From: Lacrimispora sinapis | GTDB lineage: Bacteria; Bacillota; Clostridia; Lachnospirales; Lachnospiraceae | Assembly: GCF_043633585.1 (NCBI RefSeq) | Contig: NZ_CP141832.1 | Coordinates: forward strand, 186,001 to 250,000 | Length of the DNA: 64,000 nt | Direction: 5' to 3' | Part shown: positions 22,261-29,317 of the stretch, in pieces | How positions within the stretch are numbered: the first letter of the stretch is position 1 | Layout: each line of letters begins with the position of its first letter | Made by a program: the position numbers and the translations under genes | The notes under the pieces: generated by a model | What the model saw: only the letters and a program-made list of their open reading frames with translations | Told to the model about the DNA's origin: nothing | The model's database searches: none

Positions 22261-22705
22261 ATTATCTCCTTGATTTTGTTAAATATTATATACAAACTAC
22301 TATTCTAAAAAAGTAACAGATATTGCAATAAATGTTGGTGTATAATGATTTTTTTTAATTTTAACAGGTGATTCTTATATCATTTTGCCATAGCCTTATT
22401 GACAGATAATTTTATAAAAGTGTATTGTTTCTTACTTTTTGCAGTGATCATATGTTCTGATGTAATTATCATAGCATCGGATTAAAAAATATGCAAACTG
22501 GTATTTATTATGTGGTTAATTATATCGTAGTAAAAGTTCAAGTAAAAAGTGAATATTCTTGAATCAATTATCCCATTATAATTAGATGTAGTAGTGGGAA
22601 AAGTCATATTCTATAACGACCTGACGAGGATGAAGAATATATAGCATTTCTTCATAATGGCTTATTATTTTGTAGTAAGAGTTCAAGTAAGAAGTAACTA
22701 TTATA
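22261..22705. repeat. Gene-free region with two 44-bp imperfect direct repeats
   Basis: A 445-bp AT-rich stretch between the island genes and the PrpR_N regulator. Two direct repeats, 22514-22556 and 22659-22702, match at about 36 of 44 positions, with the shared core GTAGTAARAGTTCAAGTAA. The second copy ends at the stop of the regulator gene. They could mark the island's right side or be regulator sites. No gene was seen. Confidence 0.5.
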
Positions 22706-24496
22706 TTACACTCCATTATGAGTTTTCAAAATTCTCCATAAAGTGCTTCTGCTTATTCCCAGCCTGCTTGCAGTTTTTTCCTTATTCTCATGTTCTTCCG
22801 ACAAGACATTTAGTATAATTTGATAGTTTATTTCATCCAGCGTCTGAGTTAAATCCAAATCAACCGAAGGCGGTGAGGGTACGTTTGGGGTCTCCTGATC
22901 GAGGAAATATTTTACATCATTATATTTGATATAAGGAGTTTTAGTGACTACGGCAAGTTCTTTCAGCACATGCTGCAGCTGATCTAAATTGTGGGGCCAG
23001 GGAAATGCGGTGAAAACTTCCATTGCTTCGGCTTCCAGACCAATAATCTGTTTTCCAAGTGATACATTTAGTTTGTGGAGATATAAAGCGGTAATACTGG
23101 GGATATCGTCACTTCTTTCTCTTAGAGGCAGCAAATTTAAGGTTAAACATGAAAGCCGCTTTTCTAAGTAATTTTTCATTGTTGTAGATTCTGGTGACAT
23201 CTCATTGGTAATTAAAAGAGAAAAAATCAGGCGGTTTCGTTTTGCAAGGTCTGTGTGGTCAATATAGTTGAATAATTTTTCAGTCTGCGAGTGAGAGAGC
23301 ATGCAGATGTTTTTAAAATATATAGTTGAATGTACATCTGCAAGTGGTGAATTCTCATTATTTATGATATAGTTCCATTTCCGTTCGCTGATAAATTTGC
23401 AGTCTATGACGTAAAACGGTGATGTACTATATGGACCGTTTTCGTACATAAGAGATGCCACCTTATCTTTGCCAGTGCCGTCTTCTCCGGTAATTAGTAC
23501 GGGAAGGTAGCTCTTGCTGTATTCTTCTATGATATGGGCCGTGTTACCGATTTTATTGGAGCTTCCAAAGAAGCTTGAAAAATTTGTGGAGTCGGAATCG
23601 GGCTTGTTATATATGGTGATTCCGATGTCATCCTCATTAAAAAGTGCGGGCTTTTGGTTTATTATGATGGCAGTGTATTTTTGCTCTTCTATATAGAGAT
23701 GCCGGCATGTAAACGTGTATATTTTGTCACGTATCTGTCTGGAAACGCTTTGGTTTGGTACCTTTAAAAACGCTTTCAGGTATGTTTGGACCACATTCAT
23801 CAGCGATACATTCATTCCGTCAATGGAAAAACTGGAAAACCATAGGGAACCTGCGGGATCATAAATGAGAAACTCTCTGTCCTCATCGGTGAGCAGGCTC
23901 TGAAACAGTTTCTTTTGCTTGTGCACATGCTTGGAGGAATGGACTAATTTCTTTGCTTCATTGATTGCGTCATTAATGCTTTCCGTACCTGAAGTTATGA
24001 GAATCGAGTTCATATTTAATATTTTAGCGTAATTTGCTCCAGTCATATCACAGAGAACAAGCGATGCTCCGTCGTTTTTTGCTGCACGGAGAGCGGCTAG
24101 AGCACCATCTTCGCTTGTAAATGTAATAATATTAATATCATATTGCAGCAAATCACAGAGCACCCGTGCATGCTTGGTGATTCCGGAAAATCCCGCAATT
24201 ACAAGCTTGCCGGAGTAACTTTCCGCTAATTTAATGCTGCGTAGAATGTCATAGCCAGAGATTGATATATCTACAACTGGTATTTCAACGGAAGAGCGGA
24301 TTAACTCAGCCGTACCGCCTCTTGATATAATCACATCGTAGTTTTGGTGAGCCAGGTTTTCAACAATCTTTCGCCCGGTATTCAAATCCCCGGTTTGTAT
24401 CGTCAATTCAATATCATCACGGTTTTTAGAAATGTTCTCAAAAATTTCTGTCATTCCCTCGTATGGGGCAACGGCAAGTATCTTAACCTTCTGCAT
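22706..24496 (-). CDS. PrpR_N-domain regulator with a degenerate sigma-54-type AAA+ domain
   Basis: A 596-residue transcription factor. Residues 1-185 are a PrpR_N sensor domain (KILAVAPYEGMTEIF, YDVIISRGGTAELIR). A PAS-like linker covers 190-290. Residues 300-515 follow the bacterial enhancer-binding AAA+ plan: Walker A GEDGTGKD, the RLSCLTLNLLPLRER arginine-finger segment and the FPWPHNLDQL motif. The GAFTGA loop that contacts sigma-54 is absent, and the Walker B GTLFLDEI reads STIYFKNI, losing both acidic residues. A Fis-type helix-turn-helix ends the protein (ASRLGISRSTLWRILK). So it probably works with sigma-70 promoters, like TyrR, as a ligand-controlled activator or repressor. It is divergent from the acid-sugar operon that it likely controls. 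Confidence 0.85.
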   Translation of the reverse strand: MQKVKILAVAPYEGMTEIFENISKNRDDIELTIQTGDLNTGRKIVENLAHQNYDVIISRGGTAELIRSSVEIPVVDISISGYDILRSIKLAESYSGKLVIAGFSGITKHARVLCDLLQYDINIITFTSEDGALAALRAAKNDGASLVLCDMTGANYAKILNMNSILITSGTESINDAINEAKKLVHSSKHVHKQKKLFQSLLTDEDREFLIYDPAGSLWFSSFSIDGMNVSLMNVVQTYLKAFLKVPNQSVSRQIRDKIYTFTCRHLYIEEQKYTAIIINQKPALFNEDDIGITIYNKPDSDSTNFSSFFGSSNKIGNTAHIIEEYSKSYLPVLITGEDGTGKDKVASLMYENGPYSTSPFYVIDCKFISERKWNYIINNENSPLADVHSTIYFKNICMLSHSQTEKLFNYIDHTDLAKRNRLIFSLLITNEMSPESTTMKNYLEKRLSCLTLNLLPLRERSDDIPSITALYLHKLNVSLGKQIIGLEAEAMEVFTAFPWPHNLDQLQHVLKELAVVTKTPYIKYNDVKYFLDQETPNVPSPPSVDLDLTQTLDEINYQIILNVLSEEHENKEKTASRLGISRSTLWRILKTHNGV

Positions 24497-24545
24497 ATAT
24501 TCTCCTATTGGTTCTAAACTTTTTTAATCGTTGTTTTATGATACT

Positions 24546-24574
24546 ATTATAATATCATATGTCGCAAAAAGCAA
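24546..24574 (-). promoter_or_regulatory. Promoter of the PrpR_N regulator
   Basis: On the minus strand, TTGCTT (24569-24574) and TATAAT (24546-24551) are 17 bp apart. The half-site CGATTCAA (24575-24582) touches the -35. Confidence 0.55.
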
Positions 24575-24655
24575 CGATTCAATCATGATATGTATTAATA
24601 TAAGACGTAAATTAAAAAGTAATTCGCTTGAATCGGCGGATTTTGATAGTATAAT
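24575..24655 (+). promoter_or_regulatory. Acid-sugar operon promoter with inverted repeat operator
   Basis: TTGAAT (24628-24633) and TATAAT (24650-24655), 16 bp apart, form a sigma-70-type promoter. A perfect 8-bp inverted repeat, CGATTCAA (24575-24582) and TTGAATCG (24628-24635), has one arm on this -35 and the other against the -35 of the divergent regulator gene. No -24/-12 element (TGGCAC..TTGC) is seen. The layout suits one regulator that controls both directions. Confidence 0.6.
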
Positions 24656-24714
24656 ATTGGTATATAGATTAAATGTTTTATATTGAGACGAGAAAAAATC
24701 TAGGAGGAACTGAT

Positions 24715-25869
24715 ATGAGCTATCAAATTAAAATTCCATCTTGCGTATATGGCGGAGAAGGATGTATCGAAAACGTAAATGCAATTATTAAAAAAGAAGA
24801 TTCAAAGAAAATAATTATATTTACAGATAAAGGGATACGGGAGCATGGACTCCTTGATATCCTGACAAAACTTTTGGATGAAAATAATACGGAATACAAA
24901 GTATATGATAGTTTGACTCCTGAGCCGGCATACCAGGATGCGGAACGAGTGATAAAAGAAGCAGAGGACTATGATGGGGATCTGATTATTGCCATTGGCG
25001 GCGGCAGCGTTATGGATGTTGCTAAACTTTGTTCTGTTTTAAAAGGTGCTTCATACTCCGTAAAAGATTTATTGGATGATCCGTCACAGGCGAGAAAGCA
25101 GTTGAAAACAATTATGATTCCAACTACCTGCGGCACTGGCTCAGAAGCTACTTGCAATGCAATTGTTGCAATTCCGGAAGAGCAATCGAAAAAAGGGATT
25201 GTAAATGACAACATGATACCGGATTATGTAATTCTTGATGCAAATTTCATTAAGAAGCTTCCAAAATCATTGGTTGCAGCTACTGGAGTCGATGCATTGG
25301 CTCACGTAGTGGAGTGTTTTACATCAAAAAAAGCAACTCCGCTTTCTGACACATATGCACTTGCTGGAGCAAAATTGATTTTTAATAATATTAGAGAAGC
25401 ATATAACGATGCGGATAATTTGGAAGCAAAGAATAATCTGCTTTTAGGTGCCTTTTATGGTGGAGTAGCTATTACTGGAAGTGGTACAACAGCAGTTCAT
25501 GCGCTATCCTATCCTCTTGGAGGTAAATATCATATTGCTCATGGTGTATCCAATGCAATTTTGTTTGCACATGTTATGGAATTTAATAAAGATGCATGCG
25601 AAGACAGACTTGCAGAGTTATATGATGCGGTATTCCAAGGTCTATCGGCAAAAACTGCGTCTGAAAAGGCACAGTATGTCATTGACCAGATTGCAGACAT
25701 TGTGAAGTCCACTAATATTCCTACGGATTTAAATGAGTTTGGCGTTAAGAAAGAAGACTTGGAAATTTTAGTGGATGCAGGAAGCAAACAGCAGAGATTA
25801 CTTGTTAATAATAGAAAGGAATTAAGCCTTGAAGATATAAGAAATATTTATTTAAAGGTTCTTAAATAA
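24715..25869 (+). CDS. Iron-containing alcohol dehydrogenase family protein
   Basis: A 384-residue group III (Fe-type) alcohol dehydrogenase. Seen: the NAD(P)-binding GGGSVMD motif near 99, PTTCGTGSEAT near 140, and metal ligands in GVDALAHVVECF (D, H) and in the HALSYPLGGKYHIAHG segment (H, H). It oxidises a hydroxyl or reduces a carbonyl with NAD(P)H. The ATG at 24715 is chosen for the AGGAGG at 24702-24707; an upstream ATG at 24673 lacks one. It is the first gene of a four-gene operon with pdxA2, a DUF1537 kinase and a DapA-family aldolase, so its substrate is likely a hydroxy-acid, a sugar acid or the aldehyde made by the aldolase. The exact substrate is unknown. Confidence 0.88.
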   Translation: MSYQIKIPSCVYGGEGCIENVNAIIKKEDSKKIIIFTDKGIREHGLLDILTKLLDENNTEYKVYDSLTPEPAYQDAERVIKEAEDYDGDLIIAIGGGSVMDVAKLCSVLKGASYSVKDLLDDPSQARKQLKTIMIPTTCGTGSEATCNAIVAIPEEQSKKGIVNDNMIPDYVILDANFIKKLPKSLVAATGVDALAHVVECFTSKKATPLSDTYALAGAKLIFNNIREAYNDADNLEAKNNLLLGAFYGGVAITGSGTTAVHALSYPLGGKYHIAHGVSNAILFAHVMEFNKDACEDRLAELYDAVFQGLSAKTASEKAQYVIDQIADIVKSTNIPTDLNEFGVKKEDLEILVDAGSKQQRLLVNNRKELSLEDIRNIYLKVLK

Positions 25870-25882
25870 GGAAGGTGAGACA

Positions 25883-26923
25883 ATGAAGAAAAGACCGGTT
25901 ATCGGAATAACTATGGGTGATCCTGCGGGAAATGGGTCTGAGTTATCAGTAAAGGTATTGCTTAACAAAGAGATATATGAAAAGTGTCGTCCAATCATAA
26001 TCGGTGATGCTAATTGCATGGAAGATATTGTAAAAATACTGAAAAAGGAAGATGAAATAAAAATCCATGCGGTTAAGAACGTGGAAGATGCAGTCTTTGA
26101 ATATGGAACCATTGATGTGTATGACATGGGTATGGTTAATATGGAAAAACATATTTATGGAAAAGTATCTAAGATGTGCGGAGAGGCGGCATTTCAGTAT
26201 GTTGTCAAAGTAATTGAACTGGCAATGAATGGGTCCGTTGATGCGACGGTAACCAATGCATTAAATAAAGAAGCAATCAATATGGCGGGACATCATTATT
26301 CCGGTCATACAGAAATTTATGCAGAATACACTCACACAGATAAGTATACTATGATGCTGGCCCATGAAGATTTAAGGGTAGTGCACGTATCCACTCATGT
26401 TTCCCTTCGTCAGGCCTGTGATCTGGTAAAAAAAGCCAGAGTGCTGGAAGTTATCAGAATAGCAAATGAAGGATGTAAAGCAATAGGCATTGAGAAACCC
26501 AGGATCGGAGTAGCTGGACTGAATCCCCATAGCGGCGAAAATGGGTTGTTTGGTACGGAGGAGATAGAAGAGATCCAACCGGCAATTAATGAGGCGATTG
26601 CAGAAGGAATCTGCATTCCGGAAGGAATACCCACGCCTCCTGATACGATTTTTTCAAAAGCTTTGGGTGGCTGGTATGACATTGTTGTTGCAATGTATCA
26701 TGATCAGGGACATATCCCCTTAAAGGTGAAAGGCTTCAATTATAATAAAGAACTTAAAAAATGGGATGCGGTATCAGGTGTAAATATAACACTTGGTATT
26801 CCGATTGTAAGAGTATCTGTCGATCATGGAACGGGCTTTGACTTGGCTGGAAAAGGAATCTCCAGCGAGTTAAGCCTTGCTCATTCAATAGACTATGCGA
26901 TTCGCCTGGCATCAAATAAGTAG
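25883..26923 (+). CDS. pdxA2: PdxA2-type 4-phospho-sugar-acid dehydrogenase
   Basis: A 346-residue PdxA-family dehydrogenase. Seen: GITMGDPAGNG at the start, the metal-binding His residues (about H139, the GLNPHSGENGLFG region and YHDQGHIPLK), and a C-terminal GTGFDLAGKG motif. PdxA proper acts on 4-phosphohydroxy-threonine in vitamin B6 synthesis. Next to a DUF1537 kinase, family knowledge points instead to PdxA2, which oxidises and decarboxylates 4-phospho-D-threonate or D-erythronate to dihydroxyacetone phosphate. It sits 13 bp after the dehydrogenase and 18 bp before the kinase. No other B6 gene is nearby, which supports the catabolic reading. Confidence 0.88.
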   Translation: MKKRPVIGITMGDPAGNGSELSVKVLLNKEIYEKCRPIIIGDANCMEDIVKILKKEDEIKIHAVKNVEDAVFEYGTIDVYDMGMVNMEKHIYGKVSKMCGEAAFQYVVKVIELAMNGSVDATVTNALNKEAINMAGHHYSGHTEIYAEYTHTDKYTMMLAHEDLRVVHVSTHVSLRQACDLVKKARVLEVIRIANEGCKAIGIEKPRIGVAGLNPHSGENGLFGTEEIEEIQPAINEAIAEGICIPEGIPTPPDTIFSKALGGWYDIVVAMYHDQGHIPLKVKGFNYNKELKKWDAVSGVNITLGIPIVRVSVDHGTGFDLAGKGISSELSLAHSIDYAIRLASNK

Positions 26924-26941
26924 TACACGGAGGGGGATCGT

Positions 26942-28195
26942 ATGGTAAAGATGTTGATCATAGCAGATGATATTACTGGGGCATTGGATACGGGGATACA
27001 ATTTGCAAAACGTGGTATCCGTACTCAGGTTTTCACGGAAGGGAAGCTGGATGAGAGTGATGTAAAAGCGGACACTGAAGTTATAGTTGTAGATTCAGAG
27101 TCCAGACCTATGTCGGCAAATGAGTCTTATCAAGTGGTAAAAAACATTGCTGATTGGGCACACAAAAAAGGCGTTGGAATTATATTTAAGAAAACGGATT
27201 CAGCTTTACGTGGGAATATCGGTTCGGAGCTCCAGGCAGTAGCTGATGCGGTGAAAGATTTTCCGATATATTTCCTCCCAGGGCACCCTGAAATCGGAAG
27301 AATTACAAAGGGCGGAGTACACTATATTTCCGGGGATTTACTGGAAAACAGTGTATTTGGAAAAGATCCATTTGAACCTGTTACAAGATCGTATATCCCA
27401 GACATTATAAGGGATCAAAGTGACATACCTGTCATTTGCAAAAGTGCGGAAGAACCGATTGCGGATAAGTCTAATTCCAGATCGGAAATTATTGTATGTG
27501 ACACGGAAACGGTGAAAAATATAGATGATATTTTGGACAAATTGGTTAAAGCGGATGGATTGCAGCTTATCGCAGGCTGCGCGGTGCTTGGAGAGCGATT
27601 GGCGGAAAAAATCCCATTTGACTACGGAGAAGTATCATCCTATGAAAAGACGGATGGATTATATGTGGCATGCGGCAGTTTAAATAAGATTACCCTTAGA
27701 CAATTGGAATATGCAGAGCAAAATGACAGTTTTATCAGGAAGAAACTTACCATGAAGCAGAAATTCTCTGCCGGTTATTATGAGACTCCGGAAGGAAAAA
27801 AATTTCTGGAGGAAATGATAGACCTATGCAGAACCAATCAAAAGGTAATTGTGGATTCTTTTGATACGGAAGAAAATATTGCTGATTTTATGGCTGACAA
27901 AGGCAAGGAACTGGATAATTTAAGAACTCTGATTCCACAGGCTCATGGCCGCATCGTAAAAGCTCTTGCAGAGGAGCCGATTGATTTAACGTTCCTTTTG
28001 ACGGGAGGAGATACACTTATGGGGTATTTAAAACTGGTTGGGTGTAGGCACATAGAACCAGTGTGTGAGATAGAACCAGGATTGGTAGTTTGCAAACTTT
28101 TATGGGAAGGACATTGCCAACAGATAATCTCTAAGTCCGGAGGCTTTGGAACAGAGGATATACTGTGCAGAATTGCACTAAAAATAATTGAATAA
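26942..28195 (+). CDS. Four-carbon acid sugar kinase (DUF1537 family)
   Basis: A 417-residue kinase. The N-terminal domain has IADDITGALDTG (residues 6-17) and KKTDSALRGN near 80, which bind substrate; the C-terminal nucleotide-binding domain has LLTGGDTLMGYL near 358 and SKSGGFGTEDIL near the end. Family knowledge: DUF1537 enzymes (DtnK, DenK, OtnK) phosphorylate D-threonate, D-erythronate or 3-oxo-tetronates with ATP. With PdxA2 next to it, a D-threonate/D-erythronate kinase role is most likely. GGAGG stands 7 bp before the ATG. The stop overlaps a weak alternative start of the next gene, but the true start there is 19 bp on. Confidence 0.9.
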   Translation: MVKMLIIADDITGALDTGIQFAKRGIRTQVFTEGKLDESDVKADTEVIVVDSESRPMSANESYQVVKNIADWAHKKGVGIIFKKTDSALRGNIGSELQAVADAVKDFPIYFLPGHPEIGRITKGGVHYISGDLLENSVFGKDPFEPVTRSYIPDIIRDQSDIPVICKSAEEPIADKSNSRSEIIVCDTETVKNIDDILDKLVKADGLQLIAGCAVLGERLAEKIPFDYGEVSSYEKTDGLYVACGSLNKITLRQLEYAEQNDSFIRKKLTMKQKFSAGYYETPEGKKFLEEMIDLCRTNQKVIVDSFDTEENIADFMADKGKELDNLRTLIPQAHGRIVKALAEEPIDLTFLLTGGDTLMGYLKLVGCRHIEPVCEIEPGLVVCKLLWEGHCQQIISKSGGFGTEDILCRIALKIIE

Positions 28196-28214
28196 ACTTT
28201 GGAGGGTAACAATC

Positions 28215-29123
28215 ATGAAGAAAGTAGAATTAAAAGGTATTATTACACCAATCTTAACACCAATGAATGCAGATGAATCTGTAAATCTTACCGAGCTGCG
28301 GAATCAGGTGGAACGTCTTATCAGCGGCGGCGTACATGGGATTTTTCCATTTGGAACAAATGGAGAAGGCTATATCTTAAGCGAGAAAGAAAAAATTGAA
28401 GTTCTGGAAGCGACTATTGACCAGGTTAAGGGGAGAGTCCCTGTATATGCTGGTTCGGGGTTAATATCCACACAAGATACCATTCGTATGAGTAAGAAAG
28501 CGGAAGAACTGGGGGCAGATGTTTTGTCAATTATTACCCCAAGCTTTGCCGTTGCTTCACAAAAAGAATTATATGATCACTATGTTGAGATCGCAAAGCA
28601 TGTGGACACTCCAATCGTCCTTTATAACATTCCGGCCCGTACCGGCAATAAGCTGCTTCCTGAAACCGTTGCAAAGCTTGCAAAAGACGTAGACATCATT
28701 ATTGGTGCTAAGGATTCAAGCGGTGACTGGGAGAATCTGAAAGCTTATATTACAGAGACCCGTGAGCTTGAAAAAGATTTCTATGTTCTTTCCGGAAATG
28801 ATTCCCTCATACTTCCCAGCCTGAAAGAAGGCGGCTTTGGCGGTATTGCAGGCTGCTCCAACGTATATCCACAGGTATTGTCATCCATTTACAACTTATT
28901 CATTGAGGGGAAATTGGAAGAGGCGGAAGTGGTTCAGGAATCCATTGCAAGCTTTAGAGCTGTATTTAAATATGGAAACCCCAATACGGTTGTGAAGAAA
29001 GCGGTGGCTATGTTAGGTTATCCGGTAGGAGACTGCAGAAGACCATTTAACTATCTCTGCGAGGAAGGCATCGAAGCTCTCACAAAAGTGCTTAAGGAAA
29101 ATGCAGATAAGGGTATGAAATAA
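28215..29123 (+). CDS. DapA/NAL superfamily aldolase or dehydratase
   Basis: A 302-residue class I aldolase-fold protein. Seen: the Schiff-base Lys in IIGAKDSSGD (about 165), the catalytic Tyr in VLYNIPARTG (about 137) and FGTNGEGYILS (about 43-53), where DHDPS would have GTTGES. The change in that loop argues against true dihydrodipicolinate synthase, and a separate dapA exists at 37645. Family alternatives are 2-keto-3-deoxy-sugar-acid aldolase, N-acetylneuraminate lyase or keto-deoxy-glucarate dehydratase. GGAGGG at 28201-28206 fixes the start at 28215. As the last gene of the acid-sugar operon it probably supplies or consumes a 2-keto-3-deoxy acid; the substrate is not known. Confidence 0.85.
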   Translation: MKKVELKGIITPILTPMNADESVNLTELRNQVERLISGGVHGIFPFGTNGEGYILSEKEKIEVLEATIDQVKGRVPVYAGSGLISTQDTIRMSKKAEELGADVLSIITPSFAVASQKELYDHYVEIAKHVDTPIVLYNIPARTGNKLLPETVAKLAKDVDIIIGAKDSSGDWENLKAYITETRELEKDFYVLSGNDSLILPSLKEGGFGGIAGCSNVYPQVLSSIYNLFIEGKLEEAEVVQESIASFRAVFKYGNPNTVVKKAVAMLGYPVGDCRRPFNYLCEEGIEALTKVLKENADKGMK

Positions 29124-29170
29124 AATTTATGAAAAATTTATATATCAATGAAACAGTAAAATAATCTGCT

Positions 29171-29240
29171 CAGACTTATGTCTGCTCTTTCGTAATGTAG
29201 AATATGTCACTTTTACGTTGCTGCAGGGCAGACTTTTTTT
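29171..29240 (+). terminator. Terminator with a competing upstream hairpin
   Basis: GTCTGCTC (29180-29187) pairs with GGGCAGAC (29226-29233), followed by seven T. Inside, CGTAA and TTACG extend the fold. The same GTCTG can instead pair with CAGAC (29171-29175), so two hairpins exclude each other, as in attenuators. It ends the acid-sugar operon or controls read-through to the P-type ATPase 80 bp on. Confidence 0.65.
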
Positions 29241-29317
29241 AGAACATATAGCAAAACCACCTTGTTAAAAATTTTCTGGATATGGAATCTTTCATAAAAA
29301 AATGCGGGAGAAGAAAA

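Noticed and set aside
16742..24700. A repeated tRNA-Cys 3' end marking the right border of the island
   Set aside because: By eye, no copy longer than ~8 bases was found; short matches such as GATCTGGTT near 21317 look like chance.
24497..24714. Sigma-54 promoter expected from the regulator's architecture
   Set aside because: No TGGCAC-N5-TTGC element; good sigma-70 boxes are present in both directions.
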